DNA of 64,000 bases from positions 1-64,000 of the IMG/VR virus record IMGVR_UViG_3300009703_000014. One strand, 5' to 3'. Below the pieces are notes generated by a model. It saw only the letters and a program-made list of their open reading frames with translations. It made no database searches and was not told where the DNA came from. Shown in pieces: positions 33,543-41,789 of this stretch. Each line of letters opens with the position of its first letter. Positions within the stretch are counted from its first letter, which is position 1. Position numbers and translations under genes: made by a program. The stretch comes from a virus.

Positions 33543-35417
33543 ATGCCAGTAAAGCATATTACAGAAGCAGAGTCCACTAGGGCACGTAGCACAAACTACC
33601 CGAACCCTTTTTTCGATTTAGCTAATAATTACATACCTAAAAATATAAAAACTTTATTTAAATTTTGTAGAAGTTTCTTTTACACTAACGGATTTTTACG
33701 GAATGTAATTACGAAACTTACTGAGTATCCTATTACGGACTTACTCTATTCAACAACTATAGACGAAGCTACACGAGATTTATACGATCAGGCCTTACAC
33801 CGTAAACTAAAAATCAAGAGCCTTTTAATTGAAATCGGGCTGGACTATTATACTTACGGTAACGCTTTTGTATCTACCCATATAAAAAGTAAACGATTCA
33901 TTAAGTATCCTGATGGTCAAATGATCCCTATCGACCAGGCCACTATTAAAGTAAAAAACTTTGAATTTTATGCATCTAAACAAGGTGTAAGTGATGTAAA
34001 AGTTGAGGTTGTAGACGAGCCTATTAAGTCCATTGATAATTTTAAATTACTGAGATGGGCTCCAGAAAATATAGATATAGACTATAGCCCCATAACAGGC
34101 GACTCAATATATTACTATACTATTCCTTCTAAGATAAAGGCGGGGATAGCTGCCGGAAATATAGCCATTTTGCGAGATATACCTCTAGTTTTCTTAGACT
34201 CTCTACGACAAAAAAAGCGTATTATACTCGATGAAAACAACTTGTTTCATTTTAAGCGTCCTACGCTTGCTGAAGACGACATGGGATGGGGAAAACCTTT
34301 AATTCTTCCAGCTTTAAAAGATATTTATTATTTACAAACACTAAAGCGTGGAAATGAGGCCATTTCAAATGAGCACATAATTCCTAAAAAAGCGATCTAC
34401 CCTGCTAATACCACAACGCTAGACCCATATACCCAAATGAATCTCGGTAAGTGAAAAGGTCAGATGGAACAGCAAATTAAAAAATGGAGACAAGACCCTA
34501 ACCACATAGGAGTTTTTCCAATCCCTATTGGATATCAAGAGTTAGGTGGAAACGGCAGAGCTTTGCTATTAACGCCAGAAATGAAATTTATTGAGGAGTC
34601 TATTATTAACAGTATGGGTGTTCCTTTAGAATTTATTAAGGGAGGGGCTTCTTGGACGGGTTCTAGCATTTCTTTGAGAATTGTAGAAAATCATTTTTTA
34701 ACATATAGGGAGTTTTTAACAGAATTTTTAAATCATTTTGTAGTACATAAATTAGTACATTTATTAAACTACCCTAAAGTAGACGTACGTTTTAGTAAAT
34801 TTAAAATGTCGGACGATGCCCAAGCTAAACAGCTAGCTATTAATTTAAACGCATCTGGCAAGATTTCAGACTCAAAATTACTAGACGAGTTTGGGTATAA
34901 TTATGAGGAGGAGGCCACTGCTATCAAGCGTACGCGTTTAGACATGATGAATGATGCTATTTTGCAGTCTGAGAAAGACGCCGAAGCGCAAGGCAAGTCT
35001 CAAATAATTTTAAGTAAATACCAAACAAGAGCTCAAAAAGCGGGAGAAGATGAAGCTTTTAGATTAAAAGCAGAGATCTTTGAAAAAGAGCTTATGCAAG
35101 AAAATCAAGGAATACCTGAAGACCCCATTAAGCTTATAGAAAAATATGCTTATGAGATACATGGGCTGGATCCTGTTAATCAGCAGAAAAAAATGGCTCA
35201 ATTAATTAAAAAAGCTCCAATTACATACGGCCTTGTTTTGGAGAGATTGCAGCTTATACAAATGGAAGCAAACCAGGTTATGGCAGCTTCAGCAAGCATG
35301 GAAGAGCCTTCTTTAGACACAGCTCCTAACGAGAAAGGAGTAGGAAATAGAGAGGGAGATAAAGTTAAGTTGCGTGAAAAAGAAAAAACAAAAGGCCAAA
35401 CAAGAGGTAGTGTTTAA
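33543..35417 (+). CDS. Portal protein, 624 aa
   Basis: The frame from ATG 33543 to TAA 35415-35417 has one TGA at 34452. The protein has the phage portal layout: an N-terminal helical clip/wing part (F-Y-T-N-G-F-L-R-N-V-I), a central G-L-D-Y-Y-T-Y-G-N-A-F and H-F-K-R-P segment, then P-E-M-K-F-I-E-E-S-I-I-N-S-M-G-V-P. The end is a charged helical tail (residues ~480-624). Portals form the dodecameric DNA gate at the capsid vertex. The TGA lies between L-G-K and K-G-Q, splitting a standard-code call in two. Confidence 0.88.
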
Positions 35418-35587
35418 TGGAAAAATATGGGACTTATAAAATTTATAAGAATATCGATAGTGGGGAAATCTTAAGACTTTTAGTGGACTCTGCTGAATTT
35501 ACTAAAGTAGCTTCAGACGAGAGTGCTTGGATTGAGTTGGAGGAAGAAGAGGCTTCTGACTCTGAAGACCTTTTATCCGCTAAGTAA
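35417..35587 (+). CDS. Tiny acidic protein, 56 aa
   Basis: ATG overlaps the portal stop and TAA 35585-35587 overlaps the next ATG. The 56 residues are mostly acidic (E-E-E-E-A-S-D-S-E-D near the end) with a short beta-like N-terminus. Translational coupling with the portal on one side and the next small gene on the other argues it is real. Function unknown. Confidence 0.65.
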   Translation: MEKYGTYKIYKNIDSGEILRLLVDSAEFTKVASDESAWIELEEEEASDSEDLLSAK

Positions 35588-35772
35588 TGGATTACTTAGA
35601 CGAGGGAGTAGTTAAGGTAAAAAAGTTTCACCTAGATGACGACAGCTCTAAAGCAGGTTATGAGGCAGTATTAAATGATATTAACTGTACAGTTATTCGG
35701 GATGAATTTACTTATGATAAAGCAGGTAGAGCGATTATAACTATTTGATATAGAGATGAAAATGAAATGTAA
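35587..35772 (+). CDS. Tiny protein, 61 aa, last gene of the plus-strand block
   Basis: ATG overlaps the preceding stop. The frame contains one TGA at 35746 (I-I-T-I-(UGA)-Y-R) and ends at TAA 35770-35772, right before the terminator. The product looks like a small beta-rich domain. Function is not recognised. Its UGA shows that the recoding extends to the last gene of this transcript. Confidence 0.65.
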
Positions 35773-35801
35773 AAAAGGGAGCTAAATTTAGCTCCCTTTT
35801 T
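35771..35801 (+). terminator. Bidirectional terminator
   Basis: A perfect 20-base palindrome (35777-35796) is flanked by A6 on the left and T5 on the right. It therefore ends transcripts from both strands, separating the plus-strand portal block from the converging minus-strand glycosyltransferase. Confidence 0.85.
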
Positions 35802-35805
35802 AGTT

Positions 35806-37110
35806 TTATGATAAGGCTTCCTTAAAAATTTTCTTTAATAGCGTTTTCTTGTCATCCCACCTAAAAAGCTTGTCTATCCGCGCAATACACTTCGTATCTA
35901 TGGTTATTTTTTTGTTATTTTTTTTCCATTTTTTATATTCAATTTCTAAGGCGTCCGTCATTGCGCCCATATCTGCTACGGGCCTTAAGTGCCCATTATC
36001 CATCGCTTGGTTAATCACTGTTGTGTTAGGAATTAAGTGTCCTGTATCACCCAGCATCTCTGGAATTGCGCTATTAAAAGGTGCAATGCTAGGGGTACCT
36101 GTGGAAGCTGCCTCTAAAAGACTTAGCCCACATCCCTCACCTAATGCACTAGATATGTTTACATTAGCTGCATTATATAGCTGGTTAATAACAGAATCAG
36201 GCACCTCTCCAGCATAAATATTTCGAGCATTTATACCTAAAATAGTGTTTACATCAGAGTCAGCAAACCCGGCATTTAATAAGTGGTTTTGTAGTAGGTT
36301 AGCTTTAGAAGGGCCCATTGACATCTCTTTAGGCATACAATGTAAGTAGAGAAACACGTCATCTTTAACTGTCCCTTTTGCTTTTAAATCTCTGGATCTA
36401 GTTAAATCGCACCACTCTCTATCTGCTGGCATTTTAAATCCCTGTTCATTTTCTTTATAGCCTTTAGCAAACATACTAAAAGCTCTAGCTGTGCCAGGAA
36501 TAAACTTTCTAGGTTGGAATCTATTTATGTTACAAACTACAAACTTATCTTCCCAACCAAACTGTTTACGAAGACTTTTTATTTCCTCTTTAGGTAGCGG
36601 ATAAAAAGTCTTTTTGTCTACACCATGATAAAGCTTCCACAGTTTTTTATCTGGAAGTTTAAAATTCTTAATTTGTTTTGTAACTTCAATAGCCCAGTCA
36701 CTGTACTCTATTATAGCATCAGAATAAGTAAAAACGTCTCCCCAAGCAAAAGAAACAGGAGCCCCATCAATAGGAAAATACGATACAATTTTAGCGTTAG
36801 GAGCCCAGTCTGTTTTTATTTTTTTAATAACTTCTGAAACATGGAAAATGTCTTGGAAAAGAAATATAAGTTCAGGCTTTTCTTTTTTTATAATCCGCTC
36901 CATTTTTTTATATCCCAGCATATCATCCTTAGATATGGGGTATACAAAATATTTTGAAGTATCATACCGGGTCTCCCCATGGTAGTTAATGCCTAAGACA
37001 CTAACATCATAATCCTCATGCATATCCTCCAGTAAATTTTTTGCAACATTTCCAAAGCCAGTAGGGACTAAAAAATCACACCAGCAAAACAGTTTTTTCT
37101 TATTACTCAT
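35806..37110 (-). CDS. Glycosyltransferase family 4-like (GT-B)
   Basis: The 434-residue protein has the GT-B plan: an N-terminal acceptor-binding Rossmann half (C-D-F-L-V-P-T-G-F-G-N-V-A) and a C-terminal donor-binding half. The donor half carries N-R-F-Q-P-R-K near residue 197 and the GT4 E-x7-E region G-E-G-C-G-L-S-L-L-E-A-A-S-T-G-T-P around residues 325-342. It probably transfers a sugar to phage DNA, virion protein or host surface. Its start overlaps the end of the HNH gene. All Trp codons are TGG and it ends in TAA. Confidence 0.85.
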   Translation of the reverse strand: MSNKKKLFCWCDFLVPTGFGNVAKNLLEDMHEDYDVSVLGINYHGETRYDTSKYFVYPISKDDMLGYKKMERIIKKEKPELIFLFQDIFHVSEVIKKIKTDWAPNAKIVSYFPIDGAPVSFAWGDVFTYSDAIIEYSDWAIEVTKQIKNFKLPDKKLWKLYHGVDKKTFYPLPKEEIKSLRKQFGWEDKFVVCNINRFQPRKFIPGTARAFSMFAKGYKENEQGFKMPADREWCDLTRSRDLKAKGTVKDDVFLYLHCMPKEMSMGPSKANLLQNHLLNAGFADSDVNTILGINARNIYAGEVPDSVINQLYNAANVNISSALGEGCGLSLLEAASTGTPSIAPFNSAIPEMLGDTGHLIPNTTVINQAMDNGHLRPVADMGAMTDALEIEYKKWKKNNKKITIDTKCIARIDKLFRWDDKKTLLKKIFKEALS

Positions 37111-37774
37111 TTATTTTTTTTATGGTTTTTTTTATATGTTTTTGTAAATTAAAATTTTTAGGCACTGAGGCACTTTTAATAAGGTTAGGCGCTGCCCATA
37201 AAGGCTGTAAGTTTGTATAATGAAAAGCAACCTTTTGGTGCTCTTCTTTATCTAAGGAGAATGCACTACAAGGGATAATGTGATCTACGTGCCAATCCCC
37301 ATAATTTTTCCAGGACATGCCTGCTTCAAATTGCTTTTCTAGATATTCTTTTAGATAGGAAACTGAGCAACCTAACAAATAAACAGTTTTAGCCTCCTTT
37401 GTTTTCCCGTCAGCCTTTAAAGCTGTAGTAAGGCGGGAGCGCATTGTATTTTTTAATTTAAAAATGGGGTCTGAGGCCATTCTTTTATTATACCAAGTAT
37501 TTCGCTTAGCTCTATATAAATCGCCTTTAATAGGGTCTCTTCTAATATCTTTATAACGCTTTCTATCCTTAGCCCTTATAACTTCTCGGTTAACCTCTCT
37601 ATACTCCGCAGCTTTTAGAAGGGCCCTAGCTTTATTTTCTTCATAATACTTAGCTAAGTACGACTTTAGACAAGGGGCACATGCGGATTTGTGTCCATCT
37701 AATGCGTTTTTATTTTTTGAAAAGTCTGCTAAGCGAAGTATTTTATGGCACCTGGTACATTGTTTTGTGTTCAT
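37103..37774 (-). CDS. HNH homing-type endonuclease
   Basis: The 223-residue protein has an N-terminal Cys-rich part (C-T-R-C near residue 6 and C-A-P-C near 33) like a treble-clef zinc finger, then a basic linker. The HNH core is W-H-V-D-H-I-I-P-C-S-A-F followed by H-Y-T-N-L-Q-P-L-W-A and N-L-I-K-S. Such free-standing nucleases are typical phage mobile genes. It lies between the glycosyltransferase (overlapping) and the structured RNA block, so it may have been inserted there. A -10-like GGTTATATTAAAG lies just upstream. Confidence 0.88.
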   Translation of the reverse strand: MNTKQCTRCHKILRLADFSKNKNALDGHKSACAPCLKSYLAKYYEENKARALLKAAEYREVNREVIRAKDRKRYKDIRRDPIKGDLYRAKRNTWYNKRMASDPIFKLKNTMRSRLTTALKADGKTKEAKTVYLLGCSVSYLKEYLEKQFEAGMSWKNYGDWHVDHIIPCSAFSLDKEEHQKVAFHYTNLQPLWAAPNLIKSASVPKNFNLQKHIKKTIKKINE

Positions 37775-37846
37775 ACTTTAATATAACCATAATTTGGCGG
37801 CATTTCAAGGGTCTAAAAAATTCTTAATGTAAAAAAATAAGGACTT

Positions 37847-37870
37847 TAAAGCGCCCAAATGGGCGCTTTA
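37847..37870 (-). terminator. Hairpin, probable minus-strand terminator
   Basis: A 10-bp perfect stem TAAAGCGCCC/GGGCGCTTTA with loop AAAT. On the minus strand it is followed 11 bases later by a T7 run, with the same AATGTAAAAAA flank as other terminators here. On the plus strand only TTGTTT follows. It marks the left edge of the structured RNA block. Confidence 0.5.
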
Positions 37871-37875
37871 TTGTT

Positions 37876-37883
37876 TATAAATA
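37876..37883 (+). promoter_or_regulatory. Candidate promoter for the structured RNA (TATAAATA)
   Basis: TATAAATA lies about 30 bases before the first long-range helix of the RNA block, at a distance that would place transcription start near 37888-37890. It resembles the TATAAR boxes before plus-strand operons. Support is from position only. Confidence 0.35.
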
Positions 37884-37887
37884 TGTG

Positions 37888-38834
37888 GCTAATTCGCACA
37901 ATTAAGAGTATTTTGTGTTGCACTTCGAGGGAAGGGAGGGGTCTCGTCGTGGCCTGGATTCAGAACCTTCTCGTTGTCGCTGTTGCAGCGGGCGTCCTGA
38001 GGCCTAGGAGAACCGGGTGATCGCGTCATCCTTTTGGAGGGGCGTCCTGTCTGGCATGCATCCAGAGCTGAGCTGTAGCTGGGGTGTCACCTGAGTCTCA
38101 TCGGTTGTTGTCCGTTGGATCTTAGGGGCGGGCCATGCCCAGTATGTTGGCGGCGCTCTGATCATGAGCTTGTATTTCGTGACCGTTCGGGGACCCTTGG
38201 GCTCCACCTGGGGTGAATCGCGTCAACATGTTCCCGTGTGGTTCATGTGTCATGGCTGGCGTAACCTTAGGCCCTGGAACCGGAGGACGCCTCCGTTGTT
38301 GCTCGCGAGATTCCTGACGATAAAAGTGGCTCCGTTCATATCACGGTGTTTCGGCATGACGTTTTCCGAGCCCGATCCGGGCTCTTGTGCTGATAGTGAT
38401 ATGTGGTGACCTTTAGTCAGGAAGACTGTGAGTGACTCTAGTGGCGTCCTTTGTGGTCAGGACCGGTTGCGGTCGTTATGACACTACTCTTTGGTATTAA
38501 TTCTTTAGAAACGGTACGTCTCTGGGTTTGCAAAATCTGCGAACCGTTTAGCCATCTACCAACGTATATTGTTATCTATACAATAAATTCCCTACTCTAG
38601 CCTATGAGGCTCTTGGGGATTTATGTCCACTTACTAGGGGAATGAATAAAAGTCCTGCAGAATCAGTAAATTTCGGCTCGGGGGGCACCTTCATTCGGAA
38701 GGTGCTCAAAATGAGAGCATAGAACTTTACTGTAGTGCGTGGAGGTTTATTCATTCTCGAAGAAGTTTGTTGTCTTGTTCTTTGGTAACACACTTACAAA
38801 GTCGTATCGACTTTGAATCCTTATTTTATAAGGA
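37888..38834 (+). ncRNA. Giant structured non-coding RNA (~0.95 kb), class unknown
   Basis: No credible gene lies here, yet the block is strikingly GC-rich for this genome and full of helices. The closing helix 37914-37921 pairs with 38785-38792. Others are CGCTG/CAGCG at 37978-37990, CGGAGG/CCTCCG at 38281-38295, and CATATCAC/GTGATATG at 38337-38344/38396-38403. The last encloses a GAGCCC/GGGCTC hairpin at 38368-38384. More are GACCG/CGGTC at 38461-38474, AAACGGT/ACCGTTT at 38509/38543, a 13-bp helix 38638-38650/38746-38758 with nested CAGTAAA/TTTACTG, and an 8-bp hairpin at 38685-38705. Two perfect hairpins at 38797-38834 may end it. Several helices contain G-U pairs only in plus orientation. 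GOLLD or ROOL giant phage RNAs are possible, or a new class. Strand is uncertain. Confidence 0.65.
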
Positions 38835-38853
38835 AAGGGTCTATAGATATTAT

Positions 38854-39093
38854 TTAGAAAGTTTTCTCTTCTTGTAGTGAAAATTTTCTAAATAACGAGA
38901 TTGCTTTTTTTAATTCTCTAAGACTTCGTCTTGTACGCTTCGCAGCCGTTTTAGTCCCAATAATCGTAAACCGTAAGTTTTGATTTTTTGCTTCTAAGAA
39001 CAGCTCCTCCATGTACGTGAAAACTTCTTGCCCTGAGCTAAATTGCTTTTCTCGATTTGTTTTGGTAGTATCCTTCTTTATATTATGTTCCAT
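38854..39093 (-). CDS. Small basic coiled-coil protein, 79 aa
   Basis: The start overlaps the end of the radical-SAM-like gene and it stops at TAA just right of the structured RNA. It is rich in Lys and Arg (A-A-K-R-T-R-R-S-L-R-E-L-K-K), suggesting nucleic-acid binding. It has no recognisable domain. It is the last gene of the minus-strand retron/MoxR operon. Confidence 0.62.
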   Translation of the reverse strand: MEHNIKKDTTKTNREKQFSSGQEVFTYMEELFLEAKNQNLRFTIIGTKTAAKRTRRSLRELKKAISLFRKFSLQEEKTF

Positions 39094-39803
39094 TGTTTAC
39101 CTTTAGTAACTGTACTTCTCCAACACTTGTTGCATGTCGAGCAGGATTTTTCGTGAGGTATCAGGCCGCTATCACAGGGACAGCTTTCTTTATATACTCT
39201 CGATTTTTCCATTTCTTTGTGTTTTTTTGATATGTTGAAGAAAATTGTGAAGTCTAAGCCTTTCTTTTTCCAGGATCCAAAGCTATCTGCTGTCCCTGTG
39301 TAGGCAAGGCCTATTTTGTCTAAGCCTTTTTGATTTTTAATATTTTTATAGTTGGCCATATTTTGGTCATCAAAGCTCAGTATTATTTTTGTTAGGTTTC
39401 TTAGGTTTTTTAAACGGTTAATATAAGGGAGCATGTGGGTCTGCGTTATATTTTTTGATATAATATAAAATTTAAAGTCAAGTAATTTTAGAAACTCTAG
39501 ATGATGCTCTTTAAAATCACCGCTCCCATAAATTCTTACTGGGAGTTTGTCTAAGCGATGGTATGCTTTAGCTTTACTTCTTCTATATTTGCGATACTCT
39601 TTATTCAGAGCACTAGCAAACATTTTTGGGTTGTCAGTTGCCATAGTTTCATTACGTTCTATCTTAGGCTTATATGCCTTATATAATTTTTCCAAGTTGC
39701 CTACATAACAGTAGGCGCATATTTGGTCGCAGGTTGTAAACCTGTCAAAGTCTAAGGATAAAATCGTTTTTGAATTAGTGGTAAATATAGGAGGCGCTGA
39801 CAT
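39078..39803 (-). CDS. Radical-SAM-like, Cys-rich phage protein (Gp88-like)
   Basis: The 241-residue protein has a C-D-Q-I-C-A-Y-C-Y cluster near residues 24-32, spaced C-x3-C-x2-C as in radical-SAM [4Fe-4S] enzymes. A second Cys set lies near the C-terminus (C-P-C-D-S-G, then C-S-T-C-N-K-C). The middle has alternating strands (V-R-I-Y-G-S-G-D-F, F-Y-I-I-S-K-N) that fit a partial TIM barrel. Phage Gp88-type proteins share this early Cys cluster. Substrate unknown. It starts 9 bases after the next gene's stop, within the retron operon. Confidence 0.62.
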   Translation of the reverse strand: MSAPPIFTTNSKTILSLDFDRFTTCDQICAYCYVGNLEKLYKAYKPKIERNETMATDNPKMFASALNKEYRKYRRSKAKAYHRLDKLPVRIYGSGDFKEHHLEFLKLLDFKFYIISKNITQTHMLPYINRLKNLRNLTKIILSFDDQNMANYKNIKNQKGLDKIGLAYTGTADSFGSWKKKGLDFTIFFNISKKHKEMEKSRVYKESCPCDSGLIPHEKSCSTCNKCWRSTVTKGKQWNII

Positions 39804-39812
39804 AATAACACT

Positions 39813-40022
39813 CTACGTCCTTTTAGCAGGCCTAGCATCATACTTCTTATCCACCCCTTCCATATAATGCTCAAAGGTGATAGGCGATATGCTTGCAAGG
39901 CTTGAATTGCGTATTTTCTTGCTTATTGTGAGTGCGTCCATAATGTCTTCCGCTCGTACATACATCGTACGTCCACTACTTCTTTTTTTTCCAGTTTCCA
40001 GCACTATTTTGAAATGCTGCAT
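39813..40022 (-). CDS. Small basic protein, 69 aa
   Basis: Complete frame from ATG to TAG, between the radical-SAM-like gene and a small membrane gene. It has an N-terminal strand (F-K-I-V-L-E-T-G), a helix with D-I-M-D-A-L-T-I-S-K-K and a basic tail. It may be a small nucleic-acid-binding protein. No family is recognised. Confidence 0.6.
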   Translation of the reverse strand: MQHFKIVLETGKKRSSGRTMYVRAEDIMDALTISKKIRNSSLASISPITFEHYMEGVDKKYDARPAKRT

Positions 40023-40034
40023 AAAAGTCTCCGG

Positions 40035-40157
40035 TTATTTAGTTTTGCTAGGTTTTGGTGTAGTCATTGATTCAAGTTCTTCAGTTGCCATGATTTGGGC
40101 TATCTGTGATATAGCTATTATGGCGATTAAGCCTATGAGTTTTCCTAGCTGTTCCAT
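40035..40157 (-). CDS. Small single-span membrane protein, 40 aa
   Basis: This short frame starts at ATG 40157 and ends at TAA 40035. The first ~24 residues are hydrophobic (L-G-K-L-I-G-L-I-A-I-I-A-I) and the tail is hydrophilic with Thr, Pro and Lys. It exactly fills the gap between its neighbours. Small membrane proteins occur beside some retrons, so a toxin or effector role is possible but speculative. Confidence 0.5.
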   Translation of the reverse strand: MEQLGKLIGLIAIIAISQIAQIMATEELESMTTPKPSKTK

Positions 40158-40162
40158 GAAGT

Positions 40163-40660
40163 CTATGGTTGGTTTAATTTAATTTCTGTGTTGCAGTACA
40201 TAAACAAAAATCGTTTACATTCGTTTAACAGAACTTTAATTTGTTTTTTTAGTCCACCAGGCGAGGTGGTTCCTAATTTTCGTGTTATTGTAACTTCTTT
40301 TTTTGTCCATGAGTATTCAAAATTTATCTTTTTTGATATCATTTGCTTCTCAAAAGAGGCGGGGAAAGTTTGTTTTAGTTGTAGGTTTGGCCTGCCGTTA
40401 GACATGTCAAGCAACAACTGCATAAACCCCGTTTTTAATGTATCTTTTTTATTTAGTAAGAGAGTCAGATTATTTACGTCACTAAATTCAGTGAATATAA
40501 ATAGAGCTCCTTCTGTCTCAACCCAGCCGAAAGGCAGGTAGCAAGACGTTTCTTTTAGCCTATCAAACTTTTTACTTAGCAGAACTAAGTTTTTAGCGTC
40601 ATTTTGCCAAGCTGTGTCAAAAACTGGTTTCCTCTTACTGGGTGTAAGCTTTTTATCCAT
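40163..40660 (-). CDS. Retron-adjacent protein of unknown function, 165 aa
   Basis: It overlaps the 3' end of the reverse transcriptase gene by 76 bases, so the two are translated together. The product has a basic N-terminus, a D-N-V-N-N-L-T-L-L-L-type helix and a basic C-terminus ending in N-E-C-K-R-F-L-F. I recognise no known retron effector domain (no nuclease, ATPase, TIR or transmembrane motif). Its tight coupling makes it the best candidate partner of the retron. Confidence 0.62.
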   Translation of the reverse strand: MDKKLTPSKRKPVFDTAWQNDAKNLVLLSKKFDRLKETSCYLPFGWVETEGALFIFTEFSDVNNLTLLLNKKDTLKTGFMQLLLDMSNGRPNLQLKQTFPASFEKQMISKKINFEYSWTKKEVTITRKLGTTSPGGLKKQIKVLLNECKRFLFMYCNTEIKLNQP

Positions 40661-41487
40661 TCGCAGTATCCTCTCATTTGCTGATATTCTTCTAGAGAAA
40701 TTGTTTTTTGATCTCTATTGATGTTGTGTAATTTTGCTCTGAAGTTACGCCACTTCCATTTTGGAACGCTTAACTTCTTATTTACAACCACCCCTGTAAT
40801 GCTCATGCGTTGGTTGGGTTTTCGTATCCGCGTCTTCTTAGGATTTACTTTCAGGTCTGCCATTTCTATAAATTCTGTGATAGGTTTTATATGTGTCCCC
40901 ATTTTTTCACTTTTATCCGAGTGGCTAAAGGTGAGGTCATCAGCATATCTCGTGTAGAGAAGCCCATGGATTTCGCTGTATGTGCTTAAATTGTGATCTA
41001 GAGCTATACAGTATAAGTTTGCCAATGCCGGTGATGTGGGGGATCCTTGTGGAAGCTGTCCCTTATAAGTAACCAATTTTACAAAAACTTTCAAATCCTC
41101 TCTTGTAAAAGTAAAAGAGGGCTCTATTTTCTTATACCTATTAAATAGGGAAAACCCCAATTTATAAACGTTTGCCGTTTTAATAGAATTGAAGAAGTTC
41201 GATAGGTCCATGCAGAGTAAAGCGTCTCGCCCTAAGTGCCTTAATGCTCCGTCTGCAACGCCAATGCCCGACACAAAACCTACAGCTGCGTCATGAGCAC
41301 TGAAGTTATATAAAAAGGAATATAAAATTCTACTTTGTATCTCCTTTAATTCGTCTAGGGGGGCGTCTAGCCAACGCTTCTTTCCACTTTTTTTGCTGAT
41401 GGGGTACGATAAGTAGTTTTTCCCTTGGTCGGAAATTATGCCCATAGCCTCTTGTTTGCTTGTCTGTATGCATTCATAAAAATCCAT
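40585..41487 (-). CDS. Retron-type reverse transcriptase
   Basis: The 300-residue protein carries the RT fingers/palm motifs in order. L-P-Q-G-S-P-T-S-P-A-L-A-N-L lies near residue 152, the catalytic Y-A-D-D in Y-T-R-Y-A-D-D-L-T-F-S near 190, and a D-L-S-N-F-F first-Asp motif near 94. N-P-K-K-T-R is followed by the retron-typical I-T-G-V-V-V-N near 230. Size and these motifs fit retron RTs, which make msDNA from an upstream RNA, rather than group II introns (no maturase or nuclease domain) or DGRs. An msr-msd-like RNA lies just upstream. Confidence 0.88.
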   Translation of the reverse strand: MDFYECIQTSKQEAMGIISDQGKNYLSYPISKKSGKKRWLDAPLDELKEIQSRILYSFLYNFSAHDAAVGFVSGIGVADGALRHLGRDALLCMDLSNFFNSIKTANVYKLGFSLFNRYKKIEPSFTFTREDLKVFVKLVTYKGQLPQGSPTSPALANLYCIALDHNLSTYSEIHGLLYTRYADDLTFSHSDKSEKMGTHIKPITEFIEMADLKVNPKKTRIRKPNQRMSITGVVVNKKLSVPKWKWRNFRAKLHNINRDQKTISLEEYQQMRGYCEWIKSLHPVRGNQFLTQLGKMTLKT

Positions 41488-41509
41488 AAAAACTCCTTTT
41501 TTTTAATTA

Positions 41510-41702
41510 CAATCATACTACTAGGCCAGCTTCTCGGAAGGCGTCCGCTTCCGAGAGTTGCCGTGTTGTTGTTTCGTGTTGTCCCACACGAAGTATTTAG
41601 TATTATCTTAAGAAAAGCGAAGCGCCTTTCGTAGACTTTGTTTTTATAACGTAGTCGTATTAGTCTATAACTGTACTAAACAGTAATCTTTTAATATGAT
41701 TG
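41510..41702 (-). ncRNA. Retron msr-msd RNA (a1/a2 stem present)
   Basis: Transcribed in the RT direction and ending 23 bases before its ATG. The flanking repeats a1 (CAATCATATTA, 41692-41702) and a2 (TAGTATGATTG, 41510-41520) pair over 11 bp with one G-U, as retron ncRNAs require. Inside, in transcript order, are hairpins ACTGT/ACAGT, GAAAGGCG/CGCTTTTC (8 bp), TTCGTGT/ACACGAA and a strong CTCGGAAG/CTTCCGAG stem with 7-base loop. The last is the likely msd hairpin. Total ~193 nt is a normal retron size. The branching G is not assigned. Confidence 0.75.
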
Positions 41703-41717
41703 ATTACGGTTATTTTA

Positions 41718-41749
41718 GGTACTATGCCAGACGAATCGTTCTGGGTACC
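41718..41749 (-). other. Extra hairpin upstream of the retron RNA
   Basis: Helix GGTAC/GTACC closes an inner CCAGA/TCTGG stem. It lies between the VWA gene and repeat a1 and may belong to a longer msr or to the 3' end of the VWA mRNA. No T run follows, so it is not a typical terminator. Confidence 0.45.
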
Positions 41750-41789
41750 GTATTATATAATACAGTGCGTACTACAGTTAGTTTTTTTG

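Noticed and set aside
38004-38409. ORFs of 60-80 codons on both strands in the structured RNA block
   Set aside because: They have no ribosome site, odd composition (very Arg/Trp/Pro-rich) and conflict with long perfect helices.
40585-41487. Diversity-generating retroelement or group II intron
   Set aside because: No template/variable repeat pair or maturase domain was seen, while retron motifs and an a1/a2 RNA are present.
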